A stretch of DNA of 64,000 nucleotides from Abyssalbus ytuae (GTDB lineage: Bacteria > Bacteroidota > Bacteroidia > Flavobacteriales > Flavobacteriaceae): contig NZ_CP094358.1 in NCBI RefSeq assembly GCF_022807975.1, positions 3,162,001 through 3,226,000 on the forward strand, given 5' to 3'. Every line of letters starts with the position of its first letter. Positions within the stretch are counted from its first letter, which is position 1. The position numbers were made by a program, and so were the translations under genes. Shown one piece after another: positions 41,690 to 50,674 of the stretch. The notes beneath the pieces are model-generated. The model ran no database searches, was not told where the DNA came from, and saw only the letters and a program-made list of their open reading frames with translations.

Positions 41690-44600
41690 ATGATTAAAAC
41701 TAAATTTTTATTGGTTGCCTTTTTATTTGCACTGTTGCAGGTAGCTTGGGCTCAGAATGTATCTGTTAAAGGTACAGTTACTGATGCTACAGGTGTTGCT
41801 TTGCCAGGTGTAAATATTGTTGAAAAAGGTACATCAAATGGAACATCAACCGATTTTGATGGTAATTACCAAATAAGCGTTCCTCCCAACGCAACCTTGG
41901 TGTTTAGTTATGTTGGTTTTATAACCCGGGAAACTCCGGTTTCCGGAAAAAACATGATAAATATTACTATGGAAGAAGATATGCAAAGTCTGGATGAAGT
42001 AGTAGTAATAGGTTATGGTACACAACTTAAAGAAAACATAACCGGTTCCGTTTCCAGTATCAAATCTGAAGATTTGGTAAACATTCCCCAGGTAAGTGTA
42101 GACCAGCTCATGCAGGGTAGGGCTGCAGGTGTGTCAGTAACTCTTAATACCGGTCAACCTGGTAGTGCCGTTTCTGTAAGAGTAAGAGGGGTAGGTTCTA
42201 TTCAGGGCTCCAGTGAGCCATTATATGTTATTGACGGAGTGCCCATATCGGGAGATTCAAGAAATATAGGAACGAGCGGCAGGTCAATTGCTAGTTCTTC
42301 TAATTTGGGAGATGATGGGGCAGGATCTACAGGAGTAAGTCCGTTGGCTTCATTAAACCCTAATGACATTGAGAGTGTTGATATTTTAAAAGATGCTTCT
42401 GCAACAGCCATATACGGTTCCAGAGGAGCCAATGGTGTAGTAATTATAACTACCAAAAAAGGTAAAAAAAGCAAAGGTACTTTAACTTATAATACCTATG
42501 TGGGAGTACAGCAACCTACAAAAATGCTGGATGTTCTGGATTTGCCGGGTTATGCGATACTTCAAAATGAAATGAATGAAATTTTTGATTTAAACGAACA
42601 GGTAGAATTTTTACGACCTGAACTTTTAGGCCCCGGAACCAACTGGCAACAGGAAATTTTCAAAACTGCTTATCTGCAAAATCATCAATTGTCATTTTCC
42701 GGGGGAAATGATGGAACAAGTTATTACCTTTCCACCGGTTATACCGATCAGCAGGGTACCGTAATAGGTTCAGGATTTGACAGAATTTCATTAAGGTTAA
42801 ATGTAGATTCTAAAGTTACAGACAGGATTAAAGTAGGGGCAAATTTAACAGCAAGCCGTACCAATGAAGAGTTGATTTTAAGCGGAAACAGCCGTGGTAT
42901 TGTATCATTGGCATTAAGAAACAATCCGGCCATAGCGGTATATAACCCTGATGGCTCATATGCAGGACCCACTACGCCAACTGAAATTTCACTTGCAGTT
43001 CCTAACCCTATAGCCGAAATTGAAAATACTTCCAATAATTTGAGAAGAAGCAGGTTATTTGGGAATTTATATGCCGAATTTAAATTATTTGATGGTTTAA
43101 CCTATAGAACAGAATTTGGCGGAGATTTTGGCTATAATAAAAATGACCGCTTTCAAAAATCTTATTCCTATGGTGCAATAACAATAGAATCCAACAGGCT
43201 TAGCAAACGTAGAGAGGATACTGATTTTTGGGTGATAAAAAACCTTTTAACATATAACAAGTTATTTGGCGATAAACATGATGTTACTTTTTTAGTAGGT
43301 CATGAAGCACAGGAATCAGCTTGGAATGGAGTAGTTTCAACCGGGGTAGGATTTATCTCAAATGATATTCCAACGCTTAACCTTTCTGATACCGATGGTG
43401 ATGTAAACGATGAATACAGCGGTAGTACTGCTTTAGAATCTTACTTAAGCCGTCTTATCTATTCTTATGACAACAGGTATAGCGTTACCGCATCCATAAG
43501 GGCCGATGGTTCATCTAAGTTTGATGAAGGCAACAAATGGGGTTATTTTCCATCGATATCTGCGTCCTGGAAAATTTCAAATGAAGCATTTATGGAAGAT
43601 TTCACAGCCGTTCAAAATATTAAACTCTATGGTGGATATGGAGAAGTTGGAAACCAGAACATAAGCAATTTTGCTTACGGATCTACCTTAAATGCTGTGT
43701 CAACAGGCTTGGGAACAGGCTTTTTAATTGCCAATTTTCCAAATCCCAATTTACAGTGGGAAGAATCCAGGCAAACAAACTTAGGTTTGGATTTCTCCTT
43801 ATTTGACTCTCGTTTAAATACAACGATAGAAGTATATAGAAAATTAAACAGTAAATTTTTATACAGGCTCGCTTTAACCGATTTTATAGTTGGAGGTACA
43901 GGGCCGGGTTCTATACAGCCACCCTGGGTTAATTTAGGAGAAATGGAAAATAAGGGGATAGATGTTACACTAAATTACAACACCACACCATCCGATAATT
44001 TTTCATGGAATTCTACCTTGACATTTTCTCATTACAAAAACAAAATGTTAGAATTGGTAGATGGGTTGACTATTTTCGGACAAACCAATCTGGACGATAC
44101 CAATCAAATTTTAACTATCACAGAGGTAGGACAACCCATTGGTATGTATTACGGGTATAAAGTTGAAGGTATGTTCAGAACACTTGAAGACTTGGAAAAT
44201 GCACCCATTCAGTTTGGTCAGCCTGTAGGCGATGATAGTGTTGTGGGAAGAACCTGGTTGGGAGATCTTAAATTTAAAGATGTTAACGGCGATGGTGTGG
44301 TAGATGGAGATGACAGGACTGTAATTGGTAATCCGCATCCCGATTTTACATTCGGATGGCAAAACAATTTCAATTACAAAGGGTTCAGTTTAGGAATATT
44401 CATTCAGGGATCTTATGGTAATGATGTATTTAACGCCATAGGACGCTCACTAACGGCCACTAACCTTACGTACAGAAATCAACTTGCTTCTGTATTAGAT
44501 TACTGGTCTGTTGATAATCCCAATGCATCACATCCTCGATATACCAATAATGCTACCAACAATATTTTAATATCCGACAGGTATGTGGAAGATGGTTCAT

Positions 44601-44839
44601 ACCTGAGGATACAAAACGTGAGATTGGGTTACCAGTTGCCATCTAAAGTTTTTGAAAAGTCAGGGATCAGTAAAATTAATATTTATGGCTCCATTCAAAA
44701 CTTATACACCTTTACAAAATATTCAGGATATGACCCCGAAGTAGGGTCACTCAACCAGGATGCATTGTTAATGGGTGTTGATAATGGTCGTTATCCTACC
44801 CCAAGGACTTTTACTTTAGGGTTAGACGTACAATTTTAG
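41690..44839 (+). CDS. SusC/RagA-family TonB-dependent transporter (PUL 2)
   Basis: This 1049-residue protein has a signal peptide (residues 1-21, ending AWA), a carboxypeptidase-regulatory-like domain (VKGTVTDATGVALPGVNI), the TonB-box region LDEVVVIGYG, a plug (RVRGVGSI, YVIDGVPISGD, IESVDILKDASATAIYGSRG) and a large barrel ending LGLDVQF. It moves glycan fragments across the outer membrane together with the SusD encoded 18 nt downstream. The 84-bp upstream gap after the GH130 gene is compatible with one operon. Confidence 0.96.
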   Translation: MIKTKFLLVAFLFALLQVAWAQNVSVKGTVTDATGVALPGVNIVEKGTSNGTSTDFDGNYQISVPPNATLVFSYVGFITRETPVSGKNMINITMEEDMQSLDEVVVIGYGTQLKENITGSVSSIKSEDLVNIPQVSVDQLMQGRAAGVSVTLNTGQPGSAVSVRVRGVGSIQGSSEPLYVIDGVPISGDSRNIGTSGRSIASSSNLGDDGAGSTGVSPLASLNPNDIESVDILKDASATAIYGSRGANGVVIITTKKGKKSKGTLTYNTYVGVQQPTKMLDVLDLPGYAILQNEMNEIFDLNEQVEFLRPELLGPGTNWQQEIFKTAYLQNHQLSFSGGNDGTSYYLSTGYTDQQGTVIGSGFDRISLRLNVDSKVTDRIKVGANLTASRTNEELILSGNSRGIVSLALRNNPAIAVYNPDGSYAGPTTPTEISLAVPNPIAEIENTSNNLRRSRLFGNLYAEFKLFDGLTYRTEFGGDFGYNKNDRFQKSYSYGAITIESNRLSKRREDTDFWVIKNLLTYNKLFGDKHDVTFLVGHEAQESAWNGVVSTGVGFISNDIPTLNLSDTDGDVNDEYSGSTALESYLSRLIYSYDNRYSVTASIRADGSSKFDEGNKWGYFPSISASWKISNEAFMEDFTAVQNIKLYGGYGEVGNQNISNFAYGSTLNAVSTGLGTGFLIANFPNPNLQWEESRQTNLGLDFSLFDSRLNTTIEVYRKLNSKFLYRLALTDFIVGGTGPGSIQPPWVNLGEMENKGIDVTLNYNTTPSDNFSWNSTLTFSHYKNKMLELVDGLTIFGQTNLDDTNQILTITEVGQPIGMYYGYKVEGMFRTLEDLENAPIQFGQPVGDDSVVGRTWLGDLKFKDVNGDGVVDGDDRTVIGNPHPDFTFGWQNNFNYKGFSLGIFIQGSYGNDVFNAIGRSLTATNLTYRNQLASVLDYWSVDNPNASHPRYTNNATNNILISDRYVEDGSYLRIQNVRLGYQLPSKVFEKSGISKINIYGSIQNLYTFTKYSGYDPEVGSLNQDALLMGVDNGRYPTPRTFTLGLDVQF

Positions 44840-44857
44840 TTAATCAAAAAAAATTAT

Positions 44858-46396
44858 ATGATGAAAAATTGGTTATTCAAAATAAAGCTTTTATCAATGG
44901 TTACAGTGGTTTTGGCCATTGGTGCCTGTAGTGATGATTTTTTAGATCGTCCGCCGGAAGATTCATTTAATGCGGCAGAGTTTTACGGAACTCCTGAGCA
45001 GGTAGAAGCATCAACAAACGCATTGTATTCTATTCCATGGTACGATTTTGTTTCAAATGTATCGTGGTGTATAGGAGATTTGGCAAGTGGTACGGGACGT
45101 ACATGGGACCCCCGGAACCAGGATTTTGACAATTTTGCCATTACAGGCGAACATAATACTCTCGGACAGGCGTGGACCTCCCTTTATGCAGTAATTGCAC
45201 AGGCTAATGCTGTTATAAATGCAGTTCCGCTTGCCGCTACAGGTATTGTACCGGAAAGTACTATTAATACCGCCGTAGGAGAGGCAAGAGCATTAAGAGC
45301 CATAGCATATTTTTACCTGGTAAGAATTTTTGGGGCAGTGCCTATTATTGAAGATAATACACTGTATGTAGATCAATCTTCAATTCCCCGGAATGTGGTG
45401 GATGATGTTTATAGATTTATTATAGAAGATCTGGAGTTTGCAGCAGCTAATATTACTTATACTAAAACCTCTGCACCAGGCAGAATATCGTCCAATGGAG
45501 CAAAAGCAATGTTGGCAAAAGTTCACTTAACAAGAAGAAATTATCAAGCAGCCTATAATTTATCGGCAGAGGTAATTCAGTCCAACGAATTTGATTTGAT
45601 GGAAAATTATGGTGATTTGTTTATCACTGCCAATGACAATAATATAGAAAGTGTTATTGCCCTGCAATGGACAGGTTCCGGCGAATATGCCGAAGGAAAT
45701 GCCGTTCAGTCACTTTATGCCTTACCTAATATTACCGGGTTTTCCGACGGTTGGTCAGCAATAGGGCCTTCATTGGATTTACAGGATTCTTATGAAGATC
45801 ACGAGCAGGACGACCGTTACCATGCAACCATTATGGATGCCGACTATTATTATTCTGAAATAAATGGCGGCTATACCGTTCCTAATAATGTTAATGCACA
45901 GGGTACATTAAAAGCCATAAAAAAATATGTAGTGGGAAAACCTGAATTTATAGGTGGAGGTGCCATGCAAAGTTACCCTAACAATACTTATATTTTAAGA
46001 TATGCCGATGTGTTGCTTATTCATGCCGAATCTATAATAATGGGCGGTGGGGGCTCTGTAGGAGAAGCAGAAACCTCTATAAATAAAGTACGCGAAAGGG
46101 CAGGATTAGCTCCTCTTACCAATCCTGTTTTTGAGGATGTTTTTCAGGAAAGAAAAATAGAATTTGCTTTAGAAATGGAGCATTGGTATGATGTGATCCG
46201 AATGGATACCGCCGATGCTATTGAATATTTATCAAATGTAGAAAGAGGAACATGGGATGATAGTCAAACTCCCCCGGTTCTTAATTCAAAAATGGTAACG
46301 GTAACTGCAGATAAGTTGTTATTTCCTTATCCCACAAACGAAACTATTAACAACCCTGCTTTGTTAGAAGATCCTGTTAAGTATTATAACGATTAA
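44858..46396 (+). CDS. SusD/RagB-family lipoprotein (PUL 2)
   Basis: This 512-residue protein has a lipoprotein signal ending AIGACSDDF (Cys near 24). SusD motifs are ARALRAIAYFYLVRIFGAVPII, LRYADVLLIHAESIIMGG, KVRERAGLAPLTN, FQERKIEFALEMEHWYDVIRM and the C-terminal LFPYPTNETINN. It acts as the surface substrate-binding lid of the SusC channel just upstream. Only 10 nt separate it from the next gene. Confidence 0.96.
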   Translation: MMKNWLFKIKLLSMVTVVLAIGACSDDFLDRPPEDSFNAAEFYGTPEQVEASTNALYSIPWYDFVSNVSWCIGDLASGTGRTWDPRNQDFDNFAITGEHNTLGQAWTSLYAVIAQANAVINAVPLAATGIVPESTINTAVGEARALRAIAYFYLVRIFGAVPIIEDNTLYVDQSSIPRNVVDDVYRFIIEDLEFAAANITYTKTSAPGRISSNGAKAMLAKVHLTRRNYQAAYNLSAEVIQSNEFDLMENYGDLFITANDNNIESVIALQWTGSGEYAEGNAVQSLYALPNITGFSDGWSAIGPSLDLQDSYEDHEQDDRYHATIMDADYYYSEINGGYTVPNNVNAQGTLKAIKKYVVGKPEFIGGGAMQSYPNNTYILRYADVLLIHAESIIMGGGGSVGEAETSINKVRERAGLAPLTNPVFEDVFQERKIEFALEMEHWYDVIRMDTADAIEYLSNVERGTWDDSQTPPVLNSKMVTVTADKLLFPYPTNETINNPALLEDPVKYYND

Positions 46397-46406
46397 AAAT
46401 TGAGTT

Positions 46407-47519
46407 ATGAAAAGATTTAAAATATTAATAAAAACTTTGTCATTCCTTATCCCGGTATTGTCATTTCAATTGTTTTCTACATCTTGTGAGAATGAATTTA
46501 ATGATCCGGAAAGTTTTGATATAAACACCAACCCGCCGGTAATTACAAGTATTGCTGAAGCAAGGGAAAATACACCGGTGGAACAGGGTGTGCTGGAAAA
46601 CATATATTACATAAAAGGAAAAAACCTGGGTTCTATTACTTCTCTTAAATACAACGGATATGAAGCAGGGTTTAATCCGGTGTTTGTTACCGATAATTTA
46701 ATTATTTCTACTATTCCGGCCGAAGCTCCGGCGGTTAGCGAAATAAACAAAGTAAGAGTGCAAACGCCTTATGGAGTAGCCGAATATGATTTCAGGCTTT
46801 TAACAATTGAAAGTTTTGAAACCGGAAATGATGGCACAAGCGACATAGTTACTTTATATGGGGGCGATTTTTCCGCCCTTGAAAAAGTTATATTTTTTAG
46901 TGGATCGGAAGAAAACAACAATTTAGTTGAAACCGAGGCTGAGGTAGTAGATTATGGTGCAGGTTTCATTACGGTACGCGTACCCGAAGGTACTACTCAG
47001 GCATTTATAAGAGTTAATACAACATTAGGAGCTTCGACCGTATCAGAATCTTACGGATTTAATTTTCCTTTATTTGTCGATTCAATTAATCCTGATTGGC
47101 ATATAGACGGCTGGAATAACGACGGAAGCGGAGTTACCGATGAAGTAGCTATCGGCCAATATTCGGTAAAAGCGAATCTCGTAGGTTGGGGAGGATTAAA
47201 TTTTCAAGTTAACGATGACGATCACAATTTAGGAGCGAAATTCGACAATTATTCTACCCTGGTATTTAAAGCATATGCCACAGAAGCTAATCAGCAATTA
47301 GTGTTAGATGTGAATGATGGTGAAGTGCACTGGGACGGAGAAAATGCCATAGAAATTTCTAACCCTGACTATGGGTGGGAACCTGGTGACTGGACCCCGG
47401 TAGAAATTAAGCTCTCTGATCTGTACCCTGGCGGAACAGAACCTACCACTATTTGGAGAATGTATTTTCAAATAGAACAAGGTACTTTCTACATTGACGA
47501 TATGGGCTTTTTAGAATAA
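46407..47519 (+). CDS. IPT/TIG-domain surface glycan-binding lipoprotein
   Basis: This 370-residue lipoprotein has signal and lipobox FSTSC (Cys near 27). Two Ig-like IPT/TIG domains follow (about 45-135 and 135-220; PVITSIAEARENTPVEQG, IYYIKGKNLGSITSLKYNG). A C-terminal jelly-roll-like module (about 225-370) reads YSVKANLVGWGGLNFQV, FDNYSTLVFKAYATEANQQL, WTPVEIKLSDL and TFYIDDMGFLE. This is the position and form of SusE/F or SGBP-type proteins that hold glycan at the surface. The same C-terminal module occurs twice in the next protein. Confidence 0.8.
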   Translation: MKRFKILIKTLSFLIPVLSFQLFSTSCENEFNDPESFDINTNPPVITSIAEARENTPVEQGVLENIYYIKGKNLGSITSLKYNGYEAGFNPVFVTDNLIISTIPAEAPAVSEINKVRVQTPYGVAEYDFRLLTIESFETGNDGTSDIVTLYGGDFSALEKVIFFSGSEENNNLVETEAEVVDYGAGFITVRVPEGTTQAFIRVNTTLGASTVSESYGFNFPLFVDSINPDWHIDGWNNDGSGVTDEVAIGQYSVKANLVGWGGLNFQVNDDDHNLGAKFDNYSTLVFKAYATEANQQLVLDVNDGEVHWDGENAIEISNPDYGWEPGDWTPVEIKLSDLYPGGTEPTTIWRMYFQIEQGTFYIDDMGFLE

Positions 47520-47544
47520 TGTATAAATCATTAAAAAAGGAATT

Positions 47545-49878
47545 ATGTTTAAAATATATAAAAATATGACGCTCCGGTTGTCAATTGTCTTTGTTGCAAT
47601 GCTGCTGGTTTTCTCATGTGATGAAGAAGGTGAAAGTTTTTCTCATTTAGGTGGCGATCCGAGGACGATAACGGAAATTATTACTGATACCCCCGAATTA
47701 AGTTCCTTACTGCAAAGCTTGCAACAGGCAAATTTAAATGTCACATTTAATGAAGAAACCACTTTTACTTTATTTGCCCCTGTGAATTCTGCATTCAGCG
47801 GGGCAGACCTATCAGGCTTAACAGATGAGGAATTAGAACAATTGTTATTATATCATACTGTGAATACAACTACTGCCGATTTTTCCAAAAACCTCGAAAC
47901 AGGGTATATTTCAACTATGGCATTAGGGCCGGATGACACCAATTTAAGTTTGTTTATTAATAAAGAAACAGGCTTTAATGTAAACGGAATAGCAGACGGA
48001 GTAGATAATTTACTGGATATGGCAGCAACCAATGGGGTTATACATGCTATAGACGGTATACTGGCCCCTCCAACTATTTTTGATCATGTAAAAGGGAACC
48101 CTTCCTTTTCAATGTTTTGGGAAGCTGTAGAAGTGGCCGGATTGGATGTTCAATTATCATCAAATGGTAGTATGACCGTTTTTGCACCCACCAATGCAGC
48201 TTTTGAATCTTTTATGCTCGCAGTTCAAAATGATTTGGGATATAATAGTTTTGAAGAGATCCCATTGGACTTATTAACGCAAATTATTGAATATCATATT
48301 ATCGACGGAAATAATGCTTCAGGAAGTCTGGCAGGAGCAATCACTACCCAACAAGGAGAAACACTGAATGTTGATGGAACCGTTATTGCCGATCAATCTG
48401 AAGTAAATGCAAATATTTTAATTGAAAATGTACAGGGAGTAAACGGTATGGTTCATGCAGTTGATAAAGTGTTATTGCCAAATTCTGCAGTTCAGGTAAT
48501 TAAAACAGCCACTTTAAATGTGGTAGATCGGGCCCGGGATGCCGGATATACCGTTTTTGCCGATGCCGTAGAAGTTGCCGGCTTAACAGATGCCTTTACA
48601 ACAAATACAGAATCAATTACCGTTTTTATTCCTACCAATGAAGCCTTACAGGCACTTTTTGCTACAGCCGGTATTACCGATCTTTCAGAAATTGATACCC
48701 CGGAAGAAACCGAAGCATTAAACGCTCTTCTTAATTATCATGTAGTGAGTGGTTTTATTAGCTCATCCGTATTGGTAAATGGTATGTTAACTACTTTGCA
48801 AGGTGAAGAAATAGAAATTATAGCAGGTGATCCTATACAAATACAGGATAAATTTGATACCCCTTCAGTAATTACAAGTACAGATATTGCCGCAACCAAT
48901 GGTATTATACATGTGGTAGATGACGTTTTAGTGTCTGACCAGGGTATTGAAGATTACGGGTTAAATATTATAGCCCCACCCATATTTGGCTTTGAAATTT
49001 ATACAGATGCCCCACTAATAAATAATCTAACGGTAGCCAGTGACACATGGGCCGGGATGGATTATAATGTAGCCAATAAGGGTACAGTTAAAACCGGATC
49101 AACCGCTATCAGACAAACTTTTGCAGACGGATGGACGGGTTTTCAACTAAATGTTGAAGGAAATGAAGCAGGGGCTATGGATATTACTGGAAATAGTATG
49201 TTAAAAGCATCATTTTATTTGCCGGAAGGATCTACAGGAGCTACTGTTATACGTGTAATTTTAAATGATAATTATGCAACTTTCCCAACAGTAAATTTAG
49301 TAGAAGGAGAATGGGTTGATGTAGAATTGCCGTTGTCGGATTTTGGAAACCCAACCGAGTTTTGGCAATTTGCTGTACAAATTGAGGGTGATCCCATCAC
49401 TTTATTTATGGATGATATAGGTTTTGATGAAACAAACTCATACACCGTTTATTCTGAGGGTGATATCAATACCGGATGGAGTATAGGCGGATGGGGAAAT
49501 ATAATTGATAACCAAACCTATGAATTTGGAAATTTAGAACAGGTGTATTTAGGTTTTGAATCTATAAAACTTGATTTTGATGGTGGTGCCTGGTCAGCAT
49601 TTAATTATCAGGCAGATTCTTCTGTAGATATTTCAGGATATACTACTTTAAAAGTAGCTGTTTATGCCGAAGAAAGCGGACAACAGGTAAGAATAGCTTT
49701 AAATGGTAATTTTAACGATACAGATCCTTATCAACTATTTAAACCTTTAAATGCAGGAGAATGGAACTACTTTGAAATACCTTTAACCGACATAGGTACC
49801 CCTACGGAGTTTACTGCATTCGGTGTGCAATATAGCGGAGGTGGAGTAATTTATATAGATAATGTTGCATTTAACTAA
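47545..49878 (+). CDS. Lipoprotein with three FAS1 domains and two CBM-like modules
   Basis: This 777-residue protein has a lipobox VFSC (Cys near 28). Three fasciclin (FAS1) domains cover about 40-175, 178-312 and 320-470, each with the TVFAPTNAAF-type H1 motif and the GVIHAIDGIL-type H2 motif. Two jelly-roll modules (about 475-625 and 630-777) follow, with FADGWTGFQLNV, EWVDVELPLSDFG, FMDDIGF, and YESIKLDF-type, EWNYFEIPLTDIG, YIDNVAFN. FAS1 domains bind proteins or polysaccharides and the jelly rolls resemble carbohydrate-binding modules. It closes PUL 2 before a terminator at 49896. Confidence 0.82.
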   Translation: MFKIYKNMTLRLSIVFVAMLLVFSCDEEGESFSHLGGDPRTITEIITDTPELSSLLQSLQQANLNVTFNEETTFTLFAPVNSAFSGADLSGLTDEELEQLLLYHTVNTTTADFSKNLETGYISTMALGPDDTNLSLFINKETGFNVNGIADGVDNLLDMAATNGVIHAIDGILAPPTIFDHVKGNPSFSMFWEAVEVAGLDVQLSSNGSMTVFAPTNAAFESFMLAVQNDLGYNSFEEIPLDLLTQIIEYHIIDGNNASGSLAGAITTQQGETLNVDGTVIADQSEVNANILIENVQGVNGMVHAVDKVLLPNSAVQVIKTATLNVVDRARDAGYTVFADAVEVAGLTDAFTTNTESITVFIPTNEALQALFATAGITDLSEIDTPEETEALNALLNYHVVSGFISSSVLVNGMLTTLQGEEIEIIAGDPIQIQDKFDTPSVITSTDIAATNGIIHVVDDVLVSDQGIEDYGLNIIAPPIFGFEIYTDAPLINNLTVASDTWAGMDYNVANKGTVKTGSTAIRQTFADGWTGFQLNVEGNEAGAMDITGNSMLKASFYLPEGSTGATVIRVILNDNYATFPTVNLVEGEWVDVELPLSDFGNPTEFWQFAVQIEGDPITLFMDDIGFDETNSYTVYSEGDINTGWSIGGWGNIIDNQTYEFGNLEQVYLGFESIKLDFDGGAWSAFNYQADSSVDISGYTTLKVAVYAEESGQQVRIALNGNFNDTDPYQLFKPLNAGEWNYFEIPLTDIGTPTEFTAFGVQYSGGGVIYIDNVAFN

Positions 49879-49895
49879 AATTTAATTTTTATTCT

Positions 49896-49931
49896 AAAAA
49901 AGGCTTTGACTCATACTCAAAGCCTTTTTTT
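49896..49931 (+). terminator. Intrinsic terminator closing PUL 2
   Basis: AAAGGCTTTGA (49899-49909) and TCAAAGCCTTT (49917-49927) form a perfect 11-bp stem with loop CTCATAC and a run of seven T. It lies 18 nt after the FAS1 gene stop and before apt. Confidence 0.9.
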
Positions 49932-49946
49932 GTTATCTTTAAAACC

Positions 49947-50459
49947 ATGAATATAGAAGACTTTATCAGGGATATTCCTGATTTTCCTAAAGAAGGAATT
50001 GTTTTTAAAGATATTACTCCACTGTTATTAAGCCCTGAAGCTTTAAAGGAAACAACCTCATTATTGTTAAAAATGGTAGGCAATTCAAAAATTGATAAAG
50101 TAATAGGCATGGAAAGCCGTGGTTTTTTCTTTGCTACCTTATTAGCCAGGGAACTGGATGCAGGTTTTATACCTGTAAGAAAGCCTAATAAACTTCCTGC
50201 TAAAACCATTTCTGAATCGTACGGACTTGAATATGGAAGCGATATTCTTGAAATACATGAAGATGCTATTAATGAGGGAGACAAAATTTTAATTCATGAT
50301 GATGTATTAGCTACCGGTGGTACAGCTGAAGCAGTATGTAAAATGGTACAAAGGTTAGGGGGAGAAATAATTCAATGTAACTTTTTAATTGAATTAACTT
50401 TTTTAAAAGGAGCTGACAAACTAAAAGGGTACAATTTACAATCTCTTATAAAATATTAA
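49947..50459 (+). CDS. apt: Adenine phosphoribosyltransferase
   Basis: This 170-residue cytoplasmic enzyme of purine salvage makes AMP from adenine and PRPP. It shows IEDFIRDIPDFPKEGIVFKD, IGMESRGFFFATLLAREL, PVRKPNKLPAKT and the PRPP-binding loop LIHDDVLATGGTAEA. Length is normal. It follows the PUL 2 terminator and its stop overlaps the end of the small convergent gene at 50456 by 4 nt. Confidence 0.97.
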   Translation: MNIEDFIRDIPDFPKEGIVFKDITPLLLSPEALKETTSLLLKMVGNSKIDKVIGMESRGFFFATLLARELDAGFIPVRKPNKLPAKTISESYGLEYGSDILEIHEDAINEGDKILIHDDVLATGGTAEAVCKMVQRLGGEIIQCNFLIELTFLKGADKLKGYNLQSLIKY

Positions 50460-50608
50460 TCCAACGCATTTTTTGTAACATACCATCTCCAACCAATAAT
50501 TGCCATTTGGAGTTTGGATGCTTTTGCTAAGTCCAGTCTTTTCCTGGAGTAAGAAGGAAGTAATGTTTTATTGATTTTTGCAAGTAACTTAAAAAGTAGT
50601 TTCTTCAT
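50456..50608 (-). CDS. Small conserved basic protein (50 aa)
   Basis: This short frame has ATG at 50606-50608 and TAA at 50456-50458. The product begins MKKLLFKLLAKINKTLLPSY, continues SRKRLDLAKASKLQMAIIGW and ends RWYVTKNALD. It is strongly basic and amphipathic. From memory, very similar 50-residue proteins occur next to apt in other Flavobacteriaceae, sometimes mislabelled SsrA-binding protein. The TAA of apt and this TAA share the TTAA at 50456-50459. Function unknown. Confidence 0.72.
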   Translation of the reverse strand: MKKLLFKLLAKINKTLLPSYSRKRLDLAKASKLQMAIIGWRWYVTKNALD

Positions 50609-50634
50609 TTATGAATATTTTTGTACAAAAATAT

Positions 50635-50667
50635 AAAACTCGCCTTTAAATAAGGCGAGTTTTGTTT
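50635..50667 (-). terminator. Bidirectional intrinsic terminator
   Basis: AAAACTCGCCTT (50635-50646) pairs perfectly with AAGGCGAGTTTT (50652-50663). T-runs lie on both sides. It ends the SPFH gene transcript (minus strand, stop at 50675). Confidence 0.85.
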
Positions 50668-50674
50668 TAATGTA

